From the NCBI GenBank assembly GCA_001775255.1, contig MFCJ01000150.1, positions 1 to 20,050 on the forward strand: a stretch of 20,050 bases of DNA, read 5' to 3'. Below the pieces are notes generated by a model. The model was not told where the DNA came from and ran no database searches. It saw nothing but the letters and a program-made list of their open reading frames with translations. Shown here in pieces: positions 1 through 8,151 of this stretch. A program made the position numbers and the translations under genes. This DNA comes from Candidatus Dadabacteria bacterium RIFCSPHIGHO2_12_FULL_53_21. Lineage in GTDB: Bacteria > Desulfobacterota_D > UBA1144 > Nemesobacterales > UBA2774. How positions within the stretch are numbered: the first letter of the stretch is position 1; each line of letters opens with the position of its first letter.

Positions 1-2
1 GG

Positions 3-275
3 CTGGCCGGGGCATTTATAAACGTCACTATACTTTCGAGAGGCGCGCATCTCGTACTGCGAAGATGGGTTTCCGATCCCTATAAGAGGGCGTACCTGGT
101 TCTGATTTTAGTCGCGCTCCTGGATTTCGCAGGGATATGGGCTTTATACCCGGACCTCGTTACGTCCTTCTATATCACGCTTTTTTATTATCTCCCGCTC
201 CTGATGATGTGGTTTCTGAAGGATATCCTCGACGCATCGAGGATGAGGGGCAGGGCGTCTCGCGGTGCGGAGTGA
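3..275 (+). CDS. C-terminal fragment of an unidentified membrane protein
   Basis: An open frame enters from the left edge and ends at TGA 273-275, giving 90 visible residues. The fragment has two strongly hydrophobic stretches, at about residues 30-49 and 52-72, separated by a short turn (YPDL). After a lysine-aspartate boundary comes a short basic tail (RMRGRASRG). This looks like the last two transmembrane helices of an integral membrane protein with a positively charged, probably cytoplasmic, C-terminus. No family motif is visible, so I give no function. The frame uses AGG for arginine like the rest of the window, which supports it being coding. The next gene has its own promoter, so this gene probably belongs to a transcription unit lying to the left. 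Confidence 0.6.
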   Translation: MAGAFINVTILSRGAHLVLRRWVSDPYKRAYLVLILVALLDFAGIWALYPDLVTSFYITLFYYLPLLMMWFLKDILDASRMRGRASRGAE

Positions 276-337
276 GGTCATGACATCGCCCGCCCGCCGC
301 GTATGCCCGGCCGTATATTCGCATGCCGTCCCGGGTT

Positions 338-366
338 TTGACATATCTTTTTTTCTTTACTAGAAT
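338..366 (+). promoter_or_regulatory. Sigma70-type promoter for purC
   Basis: A perfect -35 box TTGACA (338-343) is separated by 17 nt from TAGAAT (361-366), a five-of-six match to the -10 consensus. The spacer is T-rich. Transcription would start near 373, about 20 nt before the purC ATG at 393. No operator or riboswitch-like fold fits in so short a leader. Confidence 0.75.
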
Positions 367-392
367 TCTCTCCGCTGTTTTTCAACTATCTC

Positions 393-1301
393 ATGGGGGA
401 TACGGCTACAATCGGCGACGTAATAGTGATGCGGACTGATTTCGAGGGTGTGAAGCCTCCCAGGAGGGGCAAGGTCAGGGACATCTACGACCTCGGCGAC
501 AGGATTCTGCTCGTCGCTTCAGACCGTATTTCGGCGTTCGACGTAGTCCTCCCCGAAGGGATACCTGGGAAGGGGAAGGTCTTGAATATGATATCGAAGT
601 ACTGGTTCGGGCAAACGAGCGACATCATCCGGAACCACCTGATCTCGACCGATGTGAACGATTACCCGAAAGAATTCAGGAGGTACCGGGGGGTGCTCGA
701 AGGCAGGAGCATGCTCGTGAGGAAGACAAAGCCCCTCCCCGTCGAATGCATCGTAAGGGGGTACATTGCGGGCTCGGGCTGGAAAGAGTACAGGGAGAGC
801 AGTTCCATTTGCGGCATCCCGCTTCCGCCGGGGCTTCCGGAATCTTCCAAGCTCGAAGAGCCCATTTTCACCCCATCGACCAAGGCCGAGGAAGGCACCC
901 ACGACGAGAACATCAGTTTCGGGAGAGCGGCTGAGCTTATCGGGATGGGGCTCGCGGAAAGGGTCAGGGACGTTAGCATAGCGGTTTATTCGAGGGCCAG
1001 GGATATCGCGGAGAAGAAAGGGATAATAATCGCAGACACCAAGTTCGAATTCGGGATGGACGAAAAGACGGGCGAGCTTCTCCTCATAGACGAGGCCCTC
1101 ACGCCCGATTCGTCGAGATTCTGGCCCATGGCCGGATATAAGCCCGGAGGCCCCCAGAAGAGCTTCGACAAGCAGTTCGTGAGGGATTATCTCGAGTCCC
1201 TCGACTGGGACAAACGCCCCCCCGCGCCGTCCCTACCCCCCGACGTGGTCAGGAAAACATCCGAAAAATACAAAGAGGCGCTCGAGCGTCTCACTAATTG
1301 A
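393..1301 (+). CDS. purC: Phosphoribosylaminoimidazole-succinocarboxamide synthase (SAICAR synthetase)
   Basis: This cytosolic enzyme joins CAIR and aspartate using ATP to form SAICAR in de novo purine synthesis. The 302-residue length matches the longer, yeast ADE1-like form rather than the roughly 240-residue E. coli type. Visible family motifs are the N-terminal RRGKVRDIYDLG nucleotide-binding strand, VECIVRGYIAGSGWKEY, the FTPSTKAEEGTHDENISF loop, and the late DEALTPDSSRFWP segment that helps form the active site. The start is uncertain. ATG 393 lies about 20 nt from the predicted transcription start but has no clear Shine-Dalgarno sequence, and an in-frame ATG at 429 would still keep the whole catalytic domain. 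The next gene follows 79 nt downstream on the same strand with no promoter that I can see, so they may be cotranscribed. Confidence 0.95.
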   Translation: MGDTATIGDVIVMRTDFEGVKPPRRGKVRDIYDLGDRILLVASDRISAFDVVLPEGIPGKGKVLNMISKYWFGQTSDIIRNHLISTDVNDYPKEFRRYRGVLEGRSMLVRKTKPLPVECIVRGYIAGSGWKEYRESSSICGIPLPPGLPESSKLEEPIFTPSTKAEEGTHDENISFGRAAELIGMGLAERVRDVSIAVYSRARDIAEKKGIIIADTKFEFGMDEKTGELLLIDEALTPDSSRFWPMAGYKPGGPQKSFDKQFVRDYLESLDWDKRPPAPSLPPDVVRKTSEKYKEALERLTN

Positions 1302-1328
1302 ACGTAATGGGGCTAAGTGAAGGTCTCT

Positions 1329-1342
1329 GCCCCCTCCGGGGC
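1329..1342 (+). other. Small intercistronic GC hairpin
   Basis: GCCCC and GGGGC form a perfect 5-bp stem around a 4-nt loop in the purC/yeeZ-like gap. No T-run follows, so it is not an intrinsic terminator. It could stabilise the upstream mRNA end or be chance in GC-rich DNA. Confidence 0.3.
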
Positions 1343-1380
1343 GATGAACGTCCGTTAATACCGCTTGCCCGTGAGATCGA

Positions 1381-2193
1381 ATGGAAACGATAAGCATATT
1401 GGGGTGCGGCTGGCTCGGGCTGCCTCTGGCCGATTATCTGATCGGGAAGGGTTATGAGCTCAAGGGCTCGACCAGTACCCGGAGCGAGCTCGAAGTAATC
1501 AGGGCCCGCGGTATCGAGCCATTTTATCTGGTCCTCGATCCCGGGCTCAGGGGCGACTCTGCCGATGAATTTTTTAATTGCGACGTGATCGTGGTTAATT
1601 TTCCTCCCGAGAGGAGGGACGACATCGCCGATTATCATCCGGCCCAGATAAGATCGCTGATAGCCCGTATGGAGTCCTCACCCGTTAAAAAGGTGCTCTT
1701 CGTGAGCTCGACGTCCGTTTATCCGGATCTCGACCGTGAAGTCTCTGAAGACGATATCTCGCCGCCGACAAAGCCGTCTGGAATCGCCCTTCTCGAGGCC
1801 GAGAGGCTCCTCCGGGACTCCTCCCGGTTCGAGACGACGATAATCAGATTCGGGGGGCTCATAGGCTACGACCGCATGCCCGGCAGGTTCCTGGCCGGCA
1901 GAAAGGGTATTACCGGGGGCAATGTTCCCGTGAACCTCATACACAGAGACGACTGCCTGGGGATCATCCATAGAATTATCGAGCGGAACGCTTGGGGAGA
2001 GACGTTTAACGCGTGCGCGGACGAGCATCCCGTAAGAAAGGAATATTACACGGCCCAGGCTCGAAAACTTGGGCTCGAACCCCCCGGCTTCGAGGACGCC
2101 GCCGGGGGATTTAAGATAGTAAAGAGCGATAAGCTCAAGAAACTTCTCGAATATCGGTTCAAGTACCCGGATCCCCGTTTTATCGACGACTGA
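1381..2193 (+). CDS. YeeZ-like NAD(P)-binding Rossmann-fold protein (extended SDR family)
   Basis: This 270-residue protein is a full-length relative of E. coli YeeZ, an uncharacterised sugar-epimerase-like protein of about 274 residues. It opens with a dinucleotide-binding motif, GCGWLGLPLADYL, at residues 8-20. It then has the strand VIVVNFPPERR, the SSTSVYPD segment at the end of a beta strand where SDR enzymes place catalytic Ser and Tyr, a GGLIGYDRMPGRFLAGR stretch, and VNLIHRDDCLG, all shared with YeeZ. The C-terminus has the family's FKYPDP ending. Cofactor binding is well supported; the substrate is unknown for the family. The start ATG has only a weak GAG upstream. It follows purC by 79 nt, but that does not prove a purine role. 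Confidence 0.85.
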   Translation: METISILGCGWLGLPLADYLIGKGYELKGSTSTRSELEVIRARGIEPFYLVLDPGLRGDSADEFFNCDVIVVNFPPERRDDIADYHPAQIRSLIARMESSPVKKVLFVSSTSVYPDLDREVSEDDISPPTKPSGIALLEAERLLRDSSRFETTIIRFGGLIGYDRMPGRFLAGRKGITGGNVPVNLIHRDDCLGIIHRIIERNAWGETFNACADEHPVRKEYYTAQARKLGLEPPGFEDAAGGFKIVKSDKLKKLLEYRFKYPDPRFIDD

Positions 2194-2489
2194 ACGGGCG
2201 CTCTCCGCCGGATTGGATCATGGGTATTCGGTGTTGGATTTGACGCGCGTTCTGTTATACTAATCACTATTAAAAATGAAAGAAATCCCCGTTAGTACCT
2301 TACTTCATCGTTGGGAAAACAAATAAAGCAACCCCTGAATATTCCTTCGGTAATCCGTCAAAGTCCCGCTATATTCCGGACATCAAAGCTTACATATCTT
2401 TTTTCGCAGGCAAAACAACACCAATTTAATGCATATATTCTAAATATGAGCCCCGGCACATATGCAGGAGGAGGAAAGACAAAATAGAT
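2194..2489. other. Long intergenic region and phoH leader
   Basis: This gap of nearly 300 nt holds the promoter at 2234-2261 and about 220 nt of likely 5' leader. The leader is more AT-rich than the coding DNA. I see no tRNA, no intrinsic terminator and no recognisable riboswitch. A 16-codon frame (2276-2326) lies at the predicted 5' end but has no ribosome binding site. A second, weaker -10-like run (TATATT 2434-2439) might give a shorter transcript. Confidence 0.4.
2234..2261 (+). promoter_or_regulatory. Extended -10 promoter upstream of phoH
   Basis: TATACT (2256-2261) is preceded by TG at 2253-2254, giving an extended -10 element. A weak -35, TTGGAT (2234-2239), lies 16 nt upstream. Transcription would start near 2268, leaving a leader of about 220 nt before phoH. 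The nearby TTGACG at 2240 is only 10 nt from the -10 and cannot be its partner. Confidence 0.5.
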
Positions 2490-3461
2490 ATGCAGGAAAC
2501 CATGACGATCCAAAACGGCAGCACGAAGGAGCTCGAATTCGGCGACAACAATCTTGTCAAGGAGCTTTACGGGGAGAATAACGACAACCTGAAGGAAATT
2601 GAGGGCCATTACGGGATCAAGATCCATTCGAGGGGCGGGAAACTGAACCTCGAAGGCGAAGAACAAGGGGTGGAGTCGGCCAACAGGTTTTTACGTGAGA
2701 TTTACGGCCTTCTGGAAAAAGGCTATACGCTCGACCCTTCGGATATCGAGCTTGCCGCGAGGATAGTGGACGAGGGGAAGATCCGGCTTGCGGATGTGTT
2801 CCTCGACACCGTTTGCATATCGACAAGGAAACGGATAATCGCTCCCAAGAGCATTGCACAGAAGGTGTATATCGAATCTATAAGAAAGCACGATATCGTG
2901 TTCGGGATCGGTCCCGCGGGGACCGGAAAGACCTACCTGGCGATGGCCATGGCGGTATCGGCCTTCGTAAATAAGGAGGTCAACAGGATAGTGCTCACGA
3001 GGCCCGCTGTAGAGGCGGGGGAGAAGCTCGGGTTCCTTCCGGGCGACCTGTCGCAGAAGGTCGACCCTTATCTGAGGCCGCTCCTCGACGCGCTCTACGA
3101 TATGATGGATTATGACAAAGCCTCCCGTCTGGTCGAGAAGGGAGCGATCGAGATAGCCCCCCTCGCGTTCATGAGGGGGAGGACCCTGAATGACGCCTTC
3201 ATAGTACTCGACGAAGCCCAGAACACGACTTCGATGCAGATGAAGATGTTCCTTACGAGGCTCGGATACAGCTCTAAGGCCGTTATAACGGGCGATACCA
3301 CGCAGGTAGACCTGGCCGCGAGCGAGAGGTCGGGCTTACTCGAAGCCGAGATGCTGATGAAAAAAATAGAGGGGATATCCTTCGTATATTTTTCGAAGAA
3401 CGACGTCGTAAGGCACCCGCTGGTTAGAAAAATTATAGAAGCTTATGAGAATTATTCCTGA
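2490..3461 (+). CDS. phoH: PhoH family ATPase
   Basis: This 323-residue cytosolic P-loop ATPase has the usual length of the PhoH/YbeZ family. Residues 1 to about 100 form the family's KH-like N-terminal region. The ATPase core follows, with Walker A GPAGTGKT at 141-148, the TRPAVEAGEKLGFLPGDL signature, Walker B IVLDEAQN at 238-245, and a late VITGDTTQVDL motif. PhoH proteins are linked to RNA metabolism and, with YbeY, to ribosome maturation, but the exact reaction is not settled. The ATG at 2490 follows AGGAGGAGGAAAG (2466-2478), which supports this start although the spacing is a little long; an in-frame ATG at 2502 is the alternative. The HD-domain protein and ybeY that often follow phoH are absent here. 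Confidence 0.93.
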   Translation: MQETMTIQNGSTKELEFGDNNLVKELYGENNDNLKEIEGHYGIKIHSRGGKLNLEGEEQGVESANRFLREIYGLLEKGYTLDPSDIELAARIVDEGKIRLADVFLDTVCISTRKRIIAPKSIAQKVYIESIRKHDIVFGIGPAGTGKTYLAMAMAVSAFVNKEVNRIVLTRPAVEAGEKLGFLPGDLSQKVDPYLRPLLDALYDMMDYDKASRLVEKGAIEIAPLAFMRGRTLNDAFIVLDEAQNTTSMQMKMFLTRLGYSSKAVITGDTTQVDLAASERSGLLEAEMLMKKIEGISFVYFSKNDVVRHPLVRKIIEAYENYS

Positions 3462-3467
3462 GGTTTG

Positions 3468-3476
3468 TGTTATAAT
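3468..3476 (+). promoter_or_regulatory. Extended -10 promoter for the OB-fold lipoprotein gene
   Basis: TG-T-TATAAT (3468-3476) is a perfect extended -10 element beginning just after the phoH stop codon. No good -35 is present at 17 nt, as is common for extended -10 promoters. It resembles the element upstream of phoH. A start near 3483 would leave about a 30-nt leader containing the GGAGG ribosome binding site. Confidence 0.55.
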
Positions 3477-3513
3477 TCAATACTGACCGGCATCCTCAAC
3501 GGAGGCATACCCG

Positions 3514-3966
3514 ATGCAAAGATTATTATGCGCCCTATCGCTTGTAATAGTGCTTTCGTTATGCGCGGCGTGTTCCCGTGAATGGAGGGACCCGGATACG
3601 GCGCTCCCTTCCCAGAACGTCAGTATAGCGACCATACTCGCCAGCCCCGACGCCTATGACATGTCCGGAGTTATAGTTATAGGAAAAATATGGCGTCCGA
3701 GGGTCGAGTCTGTGGGAGTGACTGAAAATGGTGTAGAGGAGGTCTTTACAGTGTTCACCCTTGCAGACAGGACGGGGATCGGGATAGACGTTTACGTTAA
3801 CGGCGAGGCCCCGGTTGCCGACGGTGATTATATAAGGGTCGTCGGTCTCTTCAGGAAGGATTTCCAGACCGAGGGGGAATACTTCTATAACAGGATCGAA
3901 GCGGTGCGTCTGGAGAGCTGGAGTCCGAACCTGAGTTACTGGTTAAGGGAATACGAATTCGATTAA
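3514..3966 (+). CDS. Putative OB-fold envelope lipoprotein, function unknown
   Basis: This 150-residue protein begins with a basic-hydrophobic signal of about 19 residues ending LCAAC. Cys20 could be lipidated, although the -3 position is Cys rather than the usual Leu, so a plain signal peptide is also possible. The mature part reads like a small OB fold of the tRNA_anti-like type: a strand after MSGVIVIGKIW, a central strand with TLADRTGIGIDVYV, and DGDYIRVVGLF as the closing strand. These domains occur in nucleic-acid-binding and in envelope proteins, and export makes the latter more likely. GGAGG at 3501-3505 sits 8 nt before the ATG, so the start is well supported. The gene ends only 9 nt from the convergent purA stop. 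I do not recognise a specific family. Confidence 0.75.
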   Translation: MQRLLCALSLVIVLSLCAACSREWRDPDTALPSQNVSIATILASPDAYDMSGVIVIGKIWRPRVESVGVTENGVEEVFTVFTLADRTGIGIDVYVNGEAPVADGDYIRVVGLFRKDFQTEGEYFYNRIEAVRLESWSPNLSYWLREYEFD

Positions 3967-3975
3967 TTCTGAAGT

Positions 3976-5271
3976 TTACTGAAATAAATCCGAAAGGAAC
4001 AGGATCTTCTCTCTCGACGCTCCGAGAGAAACCGCATAGATCGTAACGCCGGTCAGTTGTTCTATCTTCCTGATATAATTTCTTGCATGGGCGGGCAGAT
4101 CTCCGAAATCTGTTACGGTTGAAATATCTTCCTTCCAGCCCTCTATATCTTCATAGACCGGCTCGCAGTCTTTTAGTATGTTGATATTCGAGGGGAAGTC
4201 CGAGAGTATCTCACCCCTGTACCTGTAACCCACGCATACTTTTATCGTATCAAAGCCCGACAAAACGTCGAGCTTCGTTATTGCCAGGCGGGAGATGCCG
4301 TTTGTCATCGCCGCGTATTTCAATGCGACGCAGTCAAACCACCCGCACCTTCTTGACCTGCCCGTGGTCGCTCCGTATTCGCCCCCGGCCTCCCTGAGCC
4401 TCTCGCCAAGCTCCCCCTCTATCTCCGAGGGGAACGGCCCTTCGCCGACCCTCGTGGTGTAGGCTTTCGCGATGCCGAGGACTAAGTCTATCCTGGTCGG
4501 GCTCACTCCCGTGCCGGTACATGCGCCTCCGGAGCCCGCGCTCGAAGACGTGACGAACGGATAAGTGCCGAGATCGATGTCGAGGAGCGCCCCCTGAGCG
4601 CCCTCGAACAGGACACGCTTCCCCTCGCTGATGGATCTGTTCAGAAGGCTCGAAACGTCGCAGGAGAAGTCCTTGAGCTCCCTTCCGTACTCTTCATATT
4701 CACGGTATATATCGTCGAACTTTAGGGGTTTTCTGCCAAGCACGTGCTCCAGGTACATATTCCTCTCTTCGAGCACGCTTGCGAGTCTCTCCCTCAGGGA
4801 CTCGGGATCGATCAGGTCTGAAAACTTGATCCCCCTTCTCGCGGCCTTATCTTCGTATACGGGGCCTATCCCCCTGCCCGTCGTCCCTATCTTCCCGTTC
4901 CCGCGTGACATTGTTTCACGCGCTATGTCTATCTCCCTGTGGTAGGGCATAATCACGTGCGCCCTGTCGCTTATTTTCAGATTTCCGGAGTCGGCTCGAT
5001 AACCGGCCGCCCTCAGCCCCTTAATCTCCTCGAGTAGCACTTTGGGGTCTATGACCACCCCGTTCCCGATAACGGATACTTTCCCCTCCCGGAGGATTCC
5101 GGAGGGCAGGTGATGGAGCACCACCTTCTCTTTTCCGATGACTATGGTGTGCCCGGCGTTATTCCCGCCCTGATAGCGGGCTATTATATCGACGTTCTCC
5201 GAAATCAGGTCGACTATCCTGCCTTTGCCCTCATCCCCCCATTGAGCGCCTATGACTACTATGTTAGGCAT
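3976..5271 (-). CDS. purA: Adenylosuccinate synthetase
   Basis: This cytosolic enzyme converts IMP, aspartate and GTP to adenylosuccinate, the first committed step towards AMP. The 431-residue length is typical. The N-terminus carries the P-loop-like QWGDEGKGR, with catalytic Asp13, and NNAGHT with His41, at the same numbers as in E. coli PurA. Further family motifs are GTTGRGIGP, LFEGAQGALLDIDLGTYPFV, RVGEGPFPSE and the C-terminal LPAHARNYI. The ATG lies 2 nt after the hisZ stop, and a G-rich AAGGGGGG serves as ribosome binding site, which indicates translational coupling. It is the last gene of the serA-hisZ-purA operon and runs tail to tail with the lipoprotein gene, with no visible terminator between the two stop codons. 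Confidence 0.97.
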   Translation of the reverse strand: MPNIVVIGAQWGDEGKGRIVDLISENVDIIARYQGGNNAGHTIVIGKEKVVLHHLPSGILREGKVSVIGNGVVIDPKVLLEEIKGLRAAGYRADSGNLKISDRAHVIMPYHREIDIARETMSRGNGKIGTTGRGIGPVYEDKAARRGIKFSDLIDPESLRERLASVLEERNMYLEHVLGRKPLKFDDIYREYEEYGRELKDFSCDVSSLLNRSISEGKRVLFEGAQGALLDIDLGTYPFVTSSSAGSGGACTGTGVSPTRIDLVLGIAKAYTTRVGEGPFPSEIEGELGERLREAGGEYGATTGRSRRCGWFDCVALKYAAMTNGISRLAITKLDVLSGFDTIKVCVGYRYRGEILSDFPSNINILKDCEPVYEDIEGWKEDISTVTDFGDLPAHARNYIRKIEQLTGVTIYAVSLGASREKILFLSDLFQ

Positions 5272-5273
5272 AC

Positions 5274-6521
5274 TCAGATCCCCCCTTTGAGGAGCTCCTC
5301 GAGGTTGGAAAATTCCTTGCAGGCGCCTCTCCTCGACTCGATGAGCTTAATTTTCCTCGGCGTCTCGAGGAGTATGACTCCGTAGAAGTTCGAAGCGCGG
5401 TTCTCTTTTATCCTTAGCTCCCTCTGCCTGGCATCGAGATTGAGGTCCAGCACGACCTTGAAGCCGCTCGATCTAAGCCATTCCGCAAGCCGTATGGCTT
5501 CCCGTCTCAGAGACGATTTCTTGGGTATTACGACGAAATGTATCTGATTCCCTTCCCTGTCTTTTTTGGATGTGCTCAGAAGGGTTTCGACGTCGATCGC
5601 GAACCCGGTCGCCGGCGAGTCGTAGCCGTACTTCCCCATGAGCTCGTCGTAACGTCCTCCCCTTACGAGAGGGGCCATGATGTCGCGCGAGACGATCTCG
5701 AACGTCACGCCAGTGTAGTAATTGAAGCCCCTTATCTCGGCGAGGTCTATGTTTATCTCACACTCGGACTGATAGTCGTCGATGACGCTCAGCACGCTTT
5801 CGAGTTCGTGCACGTATTTTCTGATGGACGTGATTTTCTTAGCCTCGGACAGAATGTGTCTTCCGCCGAAGAGCTCGGGGAGCTTCAAAATCGTGTCTTT
5901 AATATTCTTGGGAGCGTGCGTTTTACCGATAGCCCGGGACAAGGCTTCCTGGTCTTTTTTTTTAAGCGCCTCTTCGATGCTTTCTCTCAGCTCGCCTGTC
6001 TTCGACAGGAGGTTTCTCAGGATTCCCGTGTGTCCGATGTCGAGCACGAGGTTCTTGATCCCCGATTTCCCGAGCGACTTCACCCCCAGGGCTATTATTT
6101 CAGCATCGGCTTCAGGTGTGGAGAGCCCGACGAGCTCGCATCCGACCTGGAATATTTCCCGCTCCTTGCCGCTCCCCTTTTCTTCGAACCTTACGACCCT
6201 GCCGTTGTAACAGAGTCTGAGCGGTGCGGTATGGTCCTTCATCTGAGTCGCGACTATCCTTCCTACCTGAGGCGTAATGTCGGGCCTCAGCGCCACGACG
6301 TCTCCCGTGGACGGGTCGACGAACTTCATGACCTTGCTTTTCAGTTCGTCACCGAGTCCCACCGATAGCGGCTCCAGGTATTCAAAGAGGGGGGTGATGA
6401 TCTTTCTGTACCCCCACCTGCCGAACTCTTCGAGCAGACCTTCTTCTATCCTTCTTAATTCTTCTGCTTTCTCGGGCGTATAGTCTTTTACGCCCTGTGG
6501 AAGACTGAGGCGGTTTATCAT
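5274..6521 (-). CDS. hisZ: ATP phosphoribosyltransferase regulatory subunit HisZ
   Basis: HisZ is a catalytically inactive paralogue of histidyl-tRNA synthetase. It binds short-form HisG and is needed for the first step of histidine synthesis and its feedback control. The 415-residue protein shows a HisZ-type N-terminus (GVKDYTPEKAEELRRIE, then WGYRKIITPLFEYLE), the ALRPDITPQVGRIVAT segment, RLCYNGRVVRF, and IFQVGCELVG. Later motifs are EIRGFNYYTGVTFE and VRGGRYDELMGKYG. These match HisZ better than true HisRS, and a short C-terminal alpha/beta domain follows at about 325-415. The start ATG overlaps the serA stop by one base (TAATG), so translation is probably coupled. The partner hisG is not in the window. 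Confidence 0.92.
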   Translation of the reverse strand: MINRLSLPQGVKDYTPEKAEELRRIEEGLLEEFGRWGYRKIITPLFEYLEPLSVGLGDELKSKVMKFVDPSTGDVVALRPDITPQVGRIVATQMKDHTAPLRLCYNGRVVRFEEKGSGKEREIFQVGCELVGLSTPEADAEIIALGVKSLGKSGIKNLVLDIGHTGILRNLLSKTGELRESIEEALKKKDQEALSRAIGKTHAPKNIKDTILKLPELFGGRHILSEAKKITSIRKYVHELESVLSVIDDYQSECEINIDLAEIRGFNYYTGVTFEIVSRDIMAPLVRGGRYDELMGKYGYDSPATGFAIDVETLLSTSKKDREGNQIHFVVIPKKSSLRREAIRLAEWLRSSGFKVVLDLNLDARQRELRIKENRASNFYGVILLETPRKIKLIESRRGACKEFSNLEELLKGGI

Positions 6522-8107
6522 TAAAGCTTGACCTGCGTCACGGAAATGATATCCGGGAGTTTAGATATTTTATCGATCACTTTAGCCGGCACCGGGGAGT
6601 CGACGTTCGTAAAGACTATCGCCCTCCCGCCTATCGCCTCTCTGCCGAGATGAAGCAGTCCTATGTTGACCCCGTTCTCCCCGAGCAAGGTGCACATGGC
6701 CCCTATGAACCCCGGCCTGTCGTTGTTCTCGCTTACGAGGAGGTAACCCTTCGGCACAACGTCAATTGTAACACCGTTTATCCTTACGAATCTAGGCTCT
6801 TCTTTCCCGAATATCGTGCCCGACACATGGCTCTCGCCGTCTTCCGTCTTGACCTTTATGGATATTAGGCTCGTATAGTCTTTTGTCTGCGAGGACTTCG
6901 ACTCGATTACCTTTATGCCCCTTTCCTCCGCAATCACGGGGGCGTTTACGTGGCTCACGACGACGTCCATCATCGGCGTGAGGAACCCCTTGAGCGCCGC
7001 CACGGTTAGGGGGGAAGTATCGAGCTCCGAAACCTCTCCGTCGTATTCTATGTGTATTTCCTTAACCCCGCCCTTGCATAGCTGGCCCTGCAGGCTCCCC
7101 AGCTTCTCCGCAAGGTTGAGATACGGCTTCATGGTCTTTAGCACTTCGAGACTCACGGAAGGCATGTTCACAGCGTTTTTGACCACCCCGTTATTAAGGA
7201 AATCCACTATCTGGTCCGCGATCGCTACCCCGACCTTGGTCTGCGCCTCTTCCGTGGAAGCTCCGAGATGCGGGGTAAATACCACATTATCTTCGAGCGC
7301 GAGAAGAGGGTTCCCCTCTTCGGGAGGCTCGTTTATAAAGACATCAAAAGCCGCCCCCGCGACCCTGCCTGATTTTATAGCCTCGGAGATGTCTTTTTCG
7401 TTTATCACCCCTCCGCGCGCACAGTTTATCAGGACCAATCCCTTTTTCGTTTTTTCGAGGGTGTCTTTATTGATAAGGTTCTTCGTTTCAGAGTTAAGGG
7501 GGGTGTGTATCGTTATGATATCGGACCTCTTTAGAAGATCGTCGAGCGTTACAAGCTCCACGCCTGTTCTCTCGGCCGCTTCCTTTGAGAGGAACGGATC
7601 ATAGGCGATTACGTTCATCTTCAGTCCGATCGCCCTCTCCGCGACGAGCTTGCCTATATTGCCGAGGCCTATGCATCCGAGCGTCTTGCCGTAGATTTCT
7701 ATCCCCCTGAATTTATTCCTTTCCCATTTGCCCGACTTCAGGGACGCGTGCGCCTGAGGTATTTGTCTCGCGAGGGAGAGCATCAGGGTAATCGTATGCT
7801 CGGCCGTGGTGATTGCGTTTGCCTCAGGGGTGTTCATTACGACGATTCCTTTCTTCGTCGCCGCTTCGACGTCAACGTTGTCGACGCCTATCCCCGCCCT
7901 GCCTATTACCCTCAGGTTCTTTCCGGCTTCTATCAAATCCGCAGTGAGCTTGGTTGCGCTCCTTATTATGATAGCGTCGTAACCGCCTATGATTCCCGCC
8001 AATTCTTCCTTAGACGTGCTCTTTCTGACGTCCAGGTCGAGACCTTCTGCGGATTCCAGAATGGTCAGCCCTTCCTTGGTCATACCGTCTGTAATCAGTA
8101 CTTTCAA
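6521..8107 (-). CDS. serA: D-3-phosphoglycerate dehydrogenase, long form with ASB and ACT domains
   Basis: SerA oxidises 3-phosphoglycerate with NAD+ in the first step of serine synthesis. From TTG 8107 the product is 528 residues, the usual length of the long form. The catalytic Rossmann part has GLGNIG at 147-152 with Asp170, catalytic Arg231 (NCARGG), Glu260 and His280 (HLGAST). An intervening ASB domain spans roughly 315-445, and a C-terminal ACT domain (from about YLLVSENNDRPG) is the expected site of serine feedback. I chose the TTG because GGAGG (8113-8117) lies 5 nt before it and the product then begins MKVLITDGMT, as in the family. The longer frame from ATG 8167 has no ribosome binding site and its start codon falls inside the promoter. 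First gene of the operon with hisZ and purA. Confidence 0.96.
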   Translation of the reverse strand: MKVLITDGMTKEGLTILESAEGLDLDVRKSTSKEELAGIIGGYDAIIIRSATKLTADLIEAGKNLRVIGRAGIGVDNVDVEAATKKGIVVMNTPEANAITTAEHTITLMLSLARQIPQAHASLKSGKWERNKFRGIEIYGKTLGCIGLGNIGKLVAERAIGLKMNVIAYDPFLSKEAAERTGVELVTLDDLLKRSDIITIHTPLNSETKNLINKDTLEKTKKGLVLINCARGGVINEKDISEAIKSGRVAGAAFDVFINEPPEEGNPLLALEDNVVFTPHLGASTEEAQTKVGVAIADQIVDFLNNGVVKNAVNMPSVSLEVLKTMKPYLNLAEKLGSLQGQLCKGGVKEIHIEYDGEVSELDTSPLTVAALKGFLTPMMDVVVSHVNAPVIAEERGIKVIESKSSQTKDYTSLISIKVKTEDGESHVSGTIFGKEEPRFVRINGVTIDVVPKGYLLVSENNDRPGFIGAMCTLLGENGVNIGLLHLGREAIGGRAIVFTNVDSPVPAKVIDKISKLPDIISVTQVKL

Positions 8108-8151
8108 TTCTTCCTCCGAGAGATGACAAGGGATGATTTTAACGGGATAAC

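Noticed and set aside
2240..2261. TTGACG and TATACT as a paired promoter
   Set aside because: The spacer is only 10 nt, too short for sigma70; the extended -10 with a weak -35 at 2234 is a better reading.
2276..2326. 16-codon frame in the phoH leader as a leader peptide
   Set aside because: No Shine-Dalgarno sequence, only about 8 nt from the predicted transcript start, and no run of regulatory codons.
5538..6368. 276-codon open frame on the plus strand
   Set aside because: It is antisense to hisZ, has no ribosome binding site or recognisable motifs, and arises from the GC-rich codon pattern of hisZ.
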